Assembly: GCF_963675165.1 (NCBI RefSeq)
Contig: NC_087378.1
Coordinates: forward strand, 8,242,809-8,306,808
Source: Halichondria panicea
Taxonomy: Eukaryota > Porifera > Demospongiae > Suberitida > Halichondriidae
Length of the DNA: 64,000 bases
Direction: 5' to 3'
Below are positions 11,276 through 19,310 of this stretch, one piece after another. The position numbers and the translations under genes are program-made. Position 1 is the first letter of the stretch. Every line of letters begins with the position of its first letter. The notes below the pieces were generated by a model that had not been told where the DNA came from, did no database searches, and saw only the letters and a program-made list of their open reading frames with translations.

Positions 11276-12787
11276 ATGAGTACTAGTCAAGAAAACCTTA
11301 ACCCTACTGATCTGAAAAGCCAATCATACGATGGATTTGAGATCTCCTTTGTGGAACAGCCCCCGAAAGAGCTACCACTAAAGTGCTCTATTTGCCTGGA
11401 GCTTCTCACTGACCCCTGTATCCTTGACTGTGACTGTGGGAGCAACTTCTGTAAAGTGTGTATTGAGAAGGTCAAGAAGAACGGCTATCCTTGTCCCCTA
11501 TGCCAGCAGCAATTTACCACCATCCTCCCCAACAAGCAGCTACAGCGCACCCTCAATGGGCTAATGATCCACTGTCCCCACAGGGCGGATGGCTGCTCCT
11601 GGATGGACGAACTTAGCAAGCTCAAGCAGCACCTCAATCGAATGCCATCCAACGAGACAAGACTAGAAGGCTGTGGGTTCACTGATGTGTTGTGTCAATA
11701 CTGCAAGAAGTTCATTCCTCGTCAATACATCCCTACACACGAAACTGAGACATGTCCCAAGAAGCCGTACATTTGTCAGTATTGTGGCCACTCCTCCGTC
11801 CCCGTTGACAACCACTGGCTTGTCTGCCCCCAGTTCCCTGTCCCCTGTCCATACGAGTGTGGAGAGAGACCCCAACGTCAGGGCCTCGAGCATCATATGG
11901 AGGAGATATGTTTGCAAGCCCCTGTTCTGTGTGAGTTCCGATATGCTGGCTGTGAGGTGGAGCTACCCCGGCAAAACATGGCCAATCATCTGAGAGACAG
12001 CATTGTAGATCACATGACCTTGATGTCCCTCAAACACAGGGAGGAAGTTAGCTCATTGAAGGAAGAGAACCAACTTGTAAAGCAAGAATGTGCTGATTTG
12101 AGAGAAGAAAATAATGCTTTGAAGCGCTGTTTCAGTGAACATGAAATCCAGTTGTTGAAAATTGAGAGTGAACAGAAGGCAAAAGCATTGAAGGAGAGCG
12201 TCACAGATGTGAAAACAAAAAGCGACTGTCAGTTTGATTTCGAGAACCAAATGGAAAGCTTAGAGCGTAAAGTTGATGACCTCACGTCAGAAAAAACTGC
12301 CACCTCATGTGTACAACCATCACCATTTAGAGTACCCATAGAACTTGTAGTTACTGGCGTCAAACAACTCAAACAGCAGGAGGAAGCTAAGTGGAAATCT
12401 CTATCATTTTACTCCAGAGGTGGCTACAAGATGGTGCTTGGAGTTTGCCAATGTAATCGATATGGCTTAGACTTTTCAATTGGTACTTATCTTTCTGTGT
12501 ATATCTTCATCATCCAAGGAGAGTACGATCAGCAGTTAAAATGGCCTTTCCTTGGGACTGTGACTATCACACTAGTTGATCAGAGAAGACCGGAAAAAGA
12601 CATTACAAAAACACTGGATTACACTCGTGAGAACTATGAAGAGGGTGCACAAAGGTTCAACAACACTCTTACCAATGGATTGGGATTGGAAAAGTTTATT
12701 GAGTGGAAGTACCTCAATCCCAACTATTTGAAAGACAATTGTCTTGTGTTCCGTATTGACGATATCGAATATATGTACAACTGGTAA
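11276..12787 (+). CDS. TRAF-like gene B: RING, TRAF zinc fingers, coiled coil, MATH
   Basis: TRAF-type adaptor and probable E3 ubiquitin ligase acting in cytoplasmic receptor or NF-kB-type signalling (family inference). 503 residues from ATG 11276, chosen because all paralogues begin with MSTS or a similar short start followed by NPTDLKSQS; an upstream in-frame ATG at 11198 would cut into the conserved promoter box. RING at residues about 35-72 (CSICLELLTDPC, CDCGSNFCKVC, CPLCQ); TRAF zinc fingers about 95-235; coiled coil about 245-345 (SLKEENQLVKQECADLREEN); MATH/TRAF-C about 355-500, with FYSRGGYKMVLGV, GEYDQQLKWPFLG and NCLVFRIDDIEYMYNW at the end. Single exon, intact. Confidence 0.9.
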   Translation: MSTSQENLNPTDLKSQSYDGFEISFVEQPPKELPLKCSICLELLTDPCILDCDCGSNFCKVCIEKVKKNGYPCPLCQQQFTTILPNKQLQRTLNGLMIHCPHRADGCSWMDELSKLKQHLNRMPSNETRLEGCGFTDVLCQYCKKFIPRQYIPTHETETCPKKPYICQYCGHSSVPVDNHWLVCPQFPVPCPYECGERPQRQGLEHHMEEICLQAPVLCEFRYAGCEVELPRQNMANHLRDSIVDHMTLMSLKHREEVSSLKEENQLVKQECADLREENNALKRCFSEHEIQLLKIESEQKAKALKESVTDVKTKSDCQFDFENQMESLERKVDDLTSEKTATSCVQPSPFRVPIELVVTGVKQLKQQEEAKWKSLSFYSRGGYKMVLGVCQCNRYGLDFSIGTYLSVYIFIIQGEYDQQLKWPFLGTVTITLVDQRRPEKDITKTLDYTRENYEEGAQRFNNTLTNGLGLEKFIEWKYLNPNYLKDNCLVFRIDDIEYMYNW

Positions 12788-12881
12788 TTTTTAGATGTGA
12801 TTGTGTACGTATTAATTTTGGTGATGGTCATTTTACATTTGCTTTGCTCACTAGCTACAATGTAATTTTGTAGCCTCTACA

Positions 12882-13294
12882 CAGGCTCTCCTTTTTCTGT
12901 TCTTTATCACAATCGTTCAATAAGATAAAATACTGTATTAATCGTTCAATGAGATAAAATACGGTATTAATTGGAGGAATAAAGAAAGAAATAGACGTAG
13001 AGTTAGGATAAGGCCACTCCAAGTGATACTCTGGTTTCTGGTCCACCGCCCGCATCAGATTTTATTCTATCTCATTATTGGATTTCTATCTCATTATTTC
13101 TACTACGCATGCGCAGAATGGTCCATGTGGTACAAAATAGTGTGATAATGATATTCATTTGCAAAATAATGAGATTCATAAGGTGAAATTGATAATGACA
13201 TAATGAGAAAAGCCGCCCGCCCGCATGCAATTAGAAAAACTTCAGGACCAGAAACCAGAGTGTCACTTGGAGTGGCCTAAAGGAGAGCCTGTAT
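12882..13294. mobile_element. MITE-like element with ~75-bp terminal inverted repeats
   Basis: The left end ACAGGCTCTCCTTT is the reverse complement of the right end AAAGGAGAGCCTGT. Further in, GGCCACTCCAAGTGATACTC and TCTGGTTTCTGGTCC (13013-13047) pair with GGACCAGAAACCAGA and GTGTCACTTGGAGTGGCC (13245-13280). The left arm is interrupted by ~115 bp (about 12897-13012) containing a short direct duplication (ATCGTTCAATAAGATAAAAT and a variant). No transposase. Confidence 0.65.
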
Positions 13295-13762
13295 CGGGAA
13301 GTCGCGTGAGGGTAGAAGGGTGGTAGAAGGGTGAAAATGAGCGTGGGCATGCTGAGCTAGAGATGTTGGACTGCCCACGCAGAGATCTATGACTAATAAA
13401 ACTTTGCCTCGTCTCGGCCATGGAGCCGTGTATCTGTCATGATCCCACTATAGCCAGCTATACCTTAGGCTTAGCTAGATGATCTACTAGTTATGTGTTC
13501 AGATTCTATCAGACTATCACCTTTTCTTGCATGCTATTATATAGTCTACTGATAGTATAGATCAAGAATAGCTTAGTCATCATTATCATATAGCAGGTAG
13601 CTACTGCCACCAGAGCTGGCCACGCTGGTTCTCTGATCTGACTTGCAGCACAGCTTGGTGGTTGTCTCAGTACAGTCTTATTAACTCTGAATGCGTGGGA
13701 GAATATCTTACGTCACGATTGTGGGCTACATATCGCCCATGTTCATAAAAATCCTTGTGGAT

Positions 13763-13834
13763 CACTAGTTGGGCGTGGCCCACCCTGGACGCGAACGTAC
13801 GTTCGCGTCCAGGGTGGGCCACGCCCAACTAGTG
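13763..13834. repeat. 72-bp perfect palindrome, no spacer
   Basis: Positions 13763-13798 are the exact reverse complement of 13799-13834, centred on GCGAACGT/ACGTTCGC. The short flank GTGGATCAC occurs in direct orientation on both sides. Confidence 0.95.
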
Positions 13835-14150
13835 GATCACGCGATTTCCCACACCAGGCCTTACTTTTTCTTAACTGTACGCCCATTTCTTTCTTTGCTG
13901 CCTCACTATGTCTTTCTTATGATTTTATGGATGAATAGTGACAACAGCAAGAAAAAGTAAGGCCTGGGATCGAGGCTAGTAATTTTGTGCAATGTTTCCT
14001 AAATTGGAAACACTTGTCATTCCCAGACCGATTTGTTTCTAAAATAACGCTAGGTAGATGTGCTAATCACATAAAAATATTATTCAGTGTTAAAAAAAAA
14101 AGCACGTGGCCACTTCTTAGATTTTGTAATCTGTAGTTTCGAGGACAAAG

Positions 14151-15653
14151 ATGAGACGTAGACAGAAAACTAGGACTAGGATGAGTACGAGTAGGAGTCA
14201 AGACAATCCTACTGATCTGAAGAGCCAATCATACAGTCACCAGGATGGATTTGAGATCTCCTTTGTGGAACAGCCTCCGAAAGAGCTACCACTAAAGTGC
14301 TCTATTTGCCTGGAGCTTCTCACTGACCCCTGTATCCTTGACTGTGACTGTGGGAACAACTTCTGTAAAGTGTGTATTGAGAAGGTCAAGAAGAACGGCT
14401 ATCCTTGTCCCCTATGCCAGCAGAAATTTACGACCATCCTCCCCAACAAGCAGCTACAGCGCACCCTCAATGGGCTAATGATCCACTGTCCCCACAGGGC
14501 GGATGGCTGCTCCTGGATGGACGAACTTAGCAAGCTCAAGAAGCACATCAATCAAATGCCATCCAACGAGACAAGACTAGAAGGCTGTGGGCGCACTGAT
14601 GTGTTGTGTCAATACTGCAAGAAGTTCATTTCTCGTCAATACATCCCTACACACGAAACTAAGACATGTCCCAAGAAGCCGTACACTTGTCAGTATTGTG
14701 GTCTCTCCTCTGTCCTCGATGACATCAGAGAAAAGCACTGGCTCGTCTGCCTCCATTTCCCTGTCCCCTGTCCATACGAGTGTGGGAAGAGACTCCAACG
14801 CCAGAGCCTTGAGCTTCATATGGAGAAAAAATGTTTGCTGACCCCTCTACAGTGCGGGTTCCGATATGCTGGTTGTGAGGTAGAGCTACCTCGGCAAGAC
14901 ATGGCCAATCATCTGAGGGATAGCATCGTGGATCACATGACTTTGATGTCCCTCAAACACAGGGAGGACAGAAAGGAAGTTAGTGCATTGAAGGAAGAAT
15001 GTGCTGATTTGAAGGAAGAGAACAAACGTTTGCAGTCTCAATTGGCTGTTGTTAATAGTGAAACTCAAAACTTGAAATTTAAAGTGGTAAAATTGGAGAT
15101 GCAATTGGATCACCAAGCTAGTGCTGTTGTTCCCCCTGTACAATCGTCGCCTCGGGCACCCCTAGTTGTCCCCCCTGTACAACCACCTTCTTCTAAAGTA
15201 CCTCCAGTGAAACTTGTGGTTACTGACGTGAAACAACTCAGACTCCTGAGAGATGACTGGACTTTTGAGCCATTTTACTCGAGAGGTGGCTACAAGATGG
15301 TATTGAATGTTTATCCGTATGGTAATCAATGTGGCTCTGGTACTCATCTTTCTGTGTTCATCCGTCTCGTCCAAGGAGAGTATGATCAGCAACTGCAGTG
15401 GCCTTTCCTTGGGAAAGTAACAGTCACACTAGTGGATCAGAGACTGGGAAGACACAAAACAGAGACATTGTACTACCATAGTTGGAGTAACTGTGGTGCA
15501 CGAAGGTTCAACACTCTTACTAATGCACATGGATGGGACACGTTCATTGAGCATAAGTACCTCCCTCCCAACTATTTGAAAAACGATTGCCTTGTGTTCC
15601 GTATTGACGATATCAAGTACACGACATCAAGCGATGAGAACTGGTTATTTTGA
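14151..15653 (+). CDS. TRAF-like gene C: RING, TRAF zinc fingers, coiled coil, MATH
   Basis: Intact intronless paralogue of gene B. The longest frame starts at 14151 (MRRRQKTRTR...); ATG 14181 (MSTSRSQDNPTDLK) aligns with the other genes and is the likelier start, giving 490 residues. Order: RING (CSICLELLTDPC...CPLCQQK), TRAF zinc fingers including IPTHETKTCPKKPY and HWLVCLHFPVPCPYEC, a short coiled coil, a Pro-rich linker with VVPPVQ repeats shared only with gene A, then MATH (FYSRGGYKMVLNVYPYGNQ, GEYDQQLQWPFLG). The C-terminus ends KYTTSSDENWLF instead of KYMYNW. Linker and coiled-coil sharing marks A and C as sister copies. It has no copy of the shared upstream GGGAGGGGCTGCTC box, so it may be controlled differently. 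Confidence 0.9.
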   Translation: MRRRQKTRTRMSTSRSQDNPTDLKSQSYSHQDGFEISFVEQPPKELPLKCSICLELLTDPCILDCDCGNNFCKVCIEKVKKNGYPCPLCQQKFTTILPNKQLQRTLNGLMIHCPHRADGCSWMDELSKLKKHINQMPSNETRLEGCGRTDVLCQYCKKFISRQYIPTHETKTCPKKPYTCQYCGLSSVLDDIREKHWLVCLHFPVPCPYECGKRLQRQSLELHMEKKCLLTPLQCGFRYAGCEVELPRQDMANHLRDSIVDHMTLMSLKHREDRKEVSALKEECADLKEENKRLQSQLAVVNSETQNLKFKVVKLEMQLDHQASAVVPPVQSSPRAPLVVPPVQPPSSKVPPVKLVVTDVKQLRLLRDDWTFEPFYSRGGYKMVLNVYPYGNQCGSGTHLSVFIRLVQGEYDQQLQWPFLGKVTVTLVDQRLGRHKTETLYYHSWSNCGARRFNTLTNAHGWDTFIEHKYLPPNYLKNDCLVFRIDDIKYTTSSDENWLF

Positions 15654-15900
15654 TTGTATTGTTAGGTTTGATTGATTATGATCTGCTGCCTGTTATTATT
15701 GTTCTCCTGTTGGATATTGAGTATCAAACAATGACTTTACAAAATTTAATTATATATAGTAGCTGTGTTTGAGCATAGATACACGTATCTATGGTTTGAG
15801 CTTTCAGACCAGCCCCACCCCCCTCTTCTGCTGCACTGACCAGTGGGGCTAAATAATTATACCTGGAAGTGGGAGGGACTGCTCAAAACATAACAAAGAG
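15654..15900. promoter_or_regulatory. TRAF-D upstream region with the two shared boxes
   Basis: CTTTCAGACCAGCCCCACCC at about 15800 and GGAAGTGGGAGGGACTGCTC at 15865-15884, only 36 nt before the ATG; the same two boxes in the same order lie before TRAF-B. Confidence 0.55.
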
Positions 15901-17406
15901 ATGAGTACCAGTCAAGAAACCCTTAACCCTACTGATCTGAAGAGCCAATCATACAGTCATCGCGATGGATTTGAGATCTCCTTTGTGGAACCCCCGAAAG
16001 AGCTGCCACTAAAGTGCTCTATTTGCCTGGAGCTTCTCACTGACCCCTGTATCCTTGACTGTGACTGTGGGAGCAACTTCTGTAAAGTGTGTATTGAGAA
16101 GGTCAAGAAGAACCACTATCCTTGTCCTCTATGCCAGCAGCAATTTACGACTATTTTCCCCAACAAGCAGCTACAGCGCACCCTCAATGGACTAATGATC
16201 CACTGTCCCCACAGGGCGGGTGGCTGCTCCTGGATGGACGAACTTGGCAAGCTCAAGCAGCACCTCAATCGAATGCCATCCAGCGAGACAAGACTAGAAG
16301 GCTGTGGGCACACTGATGTGTTGTGTCAGTACTGCAAGAAGTACATTCTTCGTAAAGACATCCTTACACACGAAACTGAGACATGTCCGAAAAAACCGTA
16401 CACTTGTCAGTATTGTAGCCACCCCTCTGTCCTCGATGACATCAGAGAGAACCACTGGCTCGTTTGCCCCCAGCTCCCTGTCCCCTGTCCATACGAGTGT
16501 GGGGAGAGGCCCCAACGTCAGGGCCTCGAGCTTCATGTGAACAAAAAATGTTTGCTGGCCCCTGTTCTGTGCGATTTCCGGTACGCTGGTTGTGAGGTGG
16601 AGCTATCTCGACGAGACATGGCCAATCATCTGAGGGATAGCATCGCAGATCACATGACCTTGATGTCCCTCAAACACAGGGAGGAAGTTAGCTCATTGAA
16701 GGAGGAGAACCAACTTGTAAAGCAAGAATGTGCTGATTTGAAGGCCAGTTTTGAGGCTGAAGTTCGGTTGCTGAAGATTGAGAGTGAACAGAAGATGAAT
16801 AATAGCCTCGCAGATGTGAGAAAAGATTGTTACATCAGTTTACAGTGTAATCTCGATGACCGCGTTGAAGAATTGGTGTGTCAAATGGATGACCTCAAGG
16901 CAGAGATACAGTCAGAGACGTCCCAAGCTGCCGCCTCATGTGTTCAGCCTTCACTGTGTAGAGTACCTCCTGTGGAAATTGTGGTTACAAACGTGAAACA
17001 TCTCAGACAGCAAAGAGATAACTGGACTTCTGAACCATTTTACTCGAGAGGTGGCTACAAGATGGTGTTGAAGGTTCTCCCGTATGGTGATCAAGATGGC
17101 TGTGGTACTCATCTTTCTGTGTACATCTATATAATCAAAGGAGAGTACGACCATCAGTTGAAGTGGCCTTTTTTGGGGCAAGTATCTATCACACTAGTGG
17201 ATCAGAGACTGGAAAGACATAAAACGAATGTAATGGCCGTCACCCGTGAGAACAGTGATAATATTGCACGAAGATACAACAACACTCTTACTGGTGGATT
17301 GGGATACCCCACATTCATTGAGTATAAGTACCTTTCCCCGAACTATTTAAAAGACGATTGCCTTGTGTTCCGTATTGACGATATCAAATACATGTACAAC
17401 TGGTGA
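15901..17406 (+). CDS. TRAF-like gene D: RING, TRAF zinc fingers, coiled coil, MATH
   Basis: Intact single-exon paralogue, 501 residues, start MSTSQETLNPTDLK. RING residues about 38-76; TRAF-type zinc fingers about 100-245 (CQYCKKYILRKDILTHETET, HWLVCPQLPVPCPYEC, CDFRYAGCEVELSRRDMANH); coiled coil about 255-340; MATH about 350-500 ending DDIKYMYNW. The zinc-finger and first coiled-coil parts are nearly identical to gene E (LKASFEAEV), while the RING is nearly identical to genes A-C. Likely function as for gene B: adaptor and E3 ligase. No catalytic residue is lost by eye; all RING Cys and the His-equivalent positions are kept as in the siblings. Confidence 0.9.
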   Translation: MSTSQETLNPTDLKSQSYSHRDGFEISFVEPPKELPLKCSICLELLTDPCILDCDCGSNFCKVCIEKVKKNHYPCPLCQQQFTTIFPNKQLQRTLNGLMIHCPHRAGGCSWMDELGKLKQHLNRMPSSETRLEGCGHTDVLCQYCKKYILRKDILTHETETCPKKPYTCQYCSHPSVLDDIRENHWLVCPQLPVPCPYECGERPQRQGLELHVNKKCLLAPVLCDFRYAGCEVELSRRDMANHLRDSIADHMTLMSLKHREEVSSLKEENQLVKQECADLKASFEAEVRLLKIESEQKMNNSLADVRKDCYISLQCNLDDRVEELVCQMDDLKAEIQSETSQAAASCVQPSLCRVPPVEIVVTNVKHLRQQRDNWTSEPFYSRGGYKMVLKVLPYGDQDGCGTHLSVYIYIIKGEYDHQLKWPFLGQVSITLVDQRLERHKTNVMAVTRENSDNIARRYNNTLTGGLGYPTFIEYKYLSPNYLKDDCLVFRIDDIKYMYNW

Positions 17407-17625
17407 TTCTTTCGCAATAATTCCTGTGTGTAGCTATTTGTGCTGTGTGATATGATTGGGTTCATGTGATTACAATGTACATAGAGTGGCAGCCATAGAG
17501 TTGCATGCGCTAGCTTAGTTGAAAGTGGGAGGGGCTGCTCAACGCTCAACCACGTGGACGCAGCTCAAGACAAGAAACGAAACAACACCTAGTACCTAGC
17601 CTAGCCTAGCCTGTACTACAATCTA
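17407..17625. promoter_or_regulatory. TRAF-E upstream region with GAAAGTGGGAGGGGCTGCTC box
   Basis: Box at 17521-17540, about 105 nt before the start; also CCACGTGG (E-box-like palindrome) at about 17550. Confidence 0.5.
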
Positions 17626-19050
17626 GTGATGAGTAGTCTAACCAGCAGCTCATATCATCACGATGGATTGCAGATCTCCTTTGTGAAGCAGCCTTCTCGA
17701 GAGCTCCAGCTAGAGTGTTCTATTTGCCTGCAACTGCTCACCGACCCATCTGTCAGCTGTGACTGTGGGAGCAGCTTCTGTAATCCATGCATTGAGTCTG
17801 TCAAGAGAAGACAAAATCCTTGTCCCCTGTGCAACCAACTATTTACCACTATTCTCCCCAACAAGCAGCTACAGCGCACCCTCAATGGGCTAACGATCCA
17901 CTGTCCCCACAGGGCGGATGGCTGCTCCTGGATGGACGAACTTAGCAAGCTCAAGCAGCACCTCAATCGAATGCCATCTGGCGAGACAAGACTAGAAGGC
18001 TGTGGGCACACCGATGTGTTGTGTCAGTACTGCAAGAAGTTCATTCTTCGTAAAGACATCCTTACACACGAAACTGAGACATGTCCGAAGAAACCGTACG
18101 CTTGTCAGTATTGCGGCCATTCGTCCATCTTCGATGACGTCAGAGAGAACCACTGGCTCGTCTGCCCCAAGCTCTCTGTCCCCTGTCCATACAAATGTGG
18201 GGAGAGGCCCCAACGTCAGGGCTTGGAGATTCACGTAAACAAAAAATGTTTGCTGGTCCCTGTTCTGTGTGATTTCCGGTACGCTGGTTGTGAGGTGGAG
18301 CTATCTCGACGAGACATGGCCAATCATCTGAGATATAGCATCGCGGATCACATGACCTTGATGTCCCTCAAACACAGAGAGGAAGTTAGCTCATTGAAGG
18401 AAGAGAACCAACTTGTAAAGCAAGAATGTGCTGATTTGAAGGCCAGTTTTGAGGCTGAAGTTCTGTTTCTGAAGATCGAGAGTGAACGGAAGTTGAATAA
18501 TAGCCTCGCAGATGTGAGAGGTGATAGCAACAACAGTGTACAGTTTGATCAGAAATCAGACACTCCATCAGAGCCTCCCCAAACTACCGTCGTGTGTGTC
18601 CAACCTTCACTGCTTGTGGAACTACTGGTCACTCGCATGAAGCAACTCAGGCGCCGACGTGTTGAGTGGACTTCTGAACCATTTTACTCGAGAGGCGGCT
18701 ACACGATGGTGCTGGGTGTGTACCCATATGGTAATCAAGGTGGCTATGGTACTCATCTTTCTGTGTACATCTACATCATCCAAGGAGAGTATGACCAGCA
18801 ACTAAACTGGCCCTTCCTCGGCACGGTGACTATCACACTAGTGGACCAGAGACTGGGAAGAAACAGAATGGATACCTTGTGCTACACTCGTGACAATAGT
18901 CAAGATGGAGCACGGAGATACAACAGCACCCTCACCAATGGATGGGGATGGGAGAAGTTCATTGAATTGAATTACCTTTCTTCGTACTATTTGAAGGACA
19001 ATTGTCTTGTGTTCCAAATTAACGATATACAATACAAGTACAACTGGTGA
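17626..19050 (+). CDS. TRAF-like gene E: divergent RING, TRAF zinc fingers, MATH
   Basis: Last gene of the tandem array, 474 residues, single exon, intact. The N-terminus and RING differ clearly from A-D (LQLECSICLQLLTDPSVSCD, CNPCIESVKRRQNPCPLCNQ; two residues shorter inside the RING), but from TTILPNKQLQRTLNGL onward the sequence is almost identical to the siblings, a sharp similarity boundary that suggests gene conversion or a chimaeric origin. TRAF zinc fingers about residues 95-235, coiled coil about 240-300 (LKASFEAEV shared with D), MATH about 325-474 (FYSRGGYTMVLGVYPYGNQ, QLNWPFLG, YKYNW end). Confidence 0.9.
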   Translation: MMSSLTSSSYHHDGLQISFVKQPSRELQLECSICLQLLTDPSVSCDCGSSFCNPCIESVKRRQNPCPLCNQLFTTILPNKQLQRTLNGLTIHCPHRADGCSWMDELSKLKQHLNRMPSGETRLEGCGHTDVLCQYCKKFILRKDILTHETETCPKKPYACQYCGHSSIFDDVRENHWLVCPKLSVPCPYKCGERPQRQGLEIHVNKKCLLVPVLCDFRYAGCEVELSRRDMANHLRYSIADHMTLMSLKHREEVSSLKEENQLVKQECADLKASFEAEVLFLKIESERKLNNSLADVRGDSNNSVQFDQKSDTPSEPPQTTVVCVQPSLLVELLVTRMKQLRRRRVEWTSEPFYSRGGYTMVLGVYPYGNQGGYGTHLSVYIYIIQGEYDQQLNWPFLGTVTITLVDQRLGRNRMDTLCYTRDNSQDGARRYNSTLTNGWGWEKFIELNYLSSYYLKDNCLVFQINDIQYKYNW

Positions 19051-19310
19051 TTACTATGTATCCAATGTTGTTGTGTAGATCACATGTGATTTGTTATGAT
19101 TGTCATACATACATACTGATTTGTTCATGCATCTTTCATAGTCACTTCCATATATCACTTATTCCTCATGTTCTGAGTTGATTCACAATTTCATTATCAT
19201 TCATCAAAATTCTTTTTATATATCCATGTAGTTGATTGTTGACAATAATAACTTATTTGAATTGGATGAGCAACAATGAACAGTACCATTAACTGTAATG
19301 AGTCAACTAG
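19051..19310. other. Convergent 3' spacer between TRAF-E and PRMT9
   Basis: AT-rich 3' flanks; no feature beyond likely polyA tracts. Confidence 0.4.

Larger units (their letters stand above)
12788..14150. other. Intergenic region between TRAF-B and TRAF-C rich in foldback DNA
   Basis: No gene seen. Holds a MITE-like element (about 12882-13294), a 72-bp perfect palindrome (13763-13834) and a 19-bp inverted repeat (about 13854 and 13950), listed separately. TRAF-C lacks the GGGAGGGGCTGCTC box seen before its neighbours. Confidence 0.6.

Noticed and set aside
11485-18011. Recurring antisense open frames (about 65-117 codons) in each TRAF gene
   Set aside because: They recur because the TRAF genes are copies; codon pattern and domains support only the plus strand.
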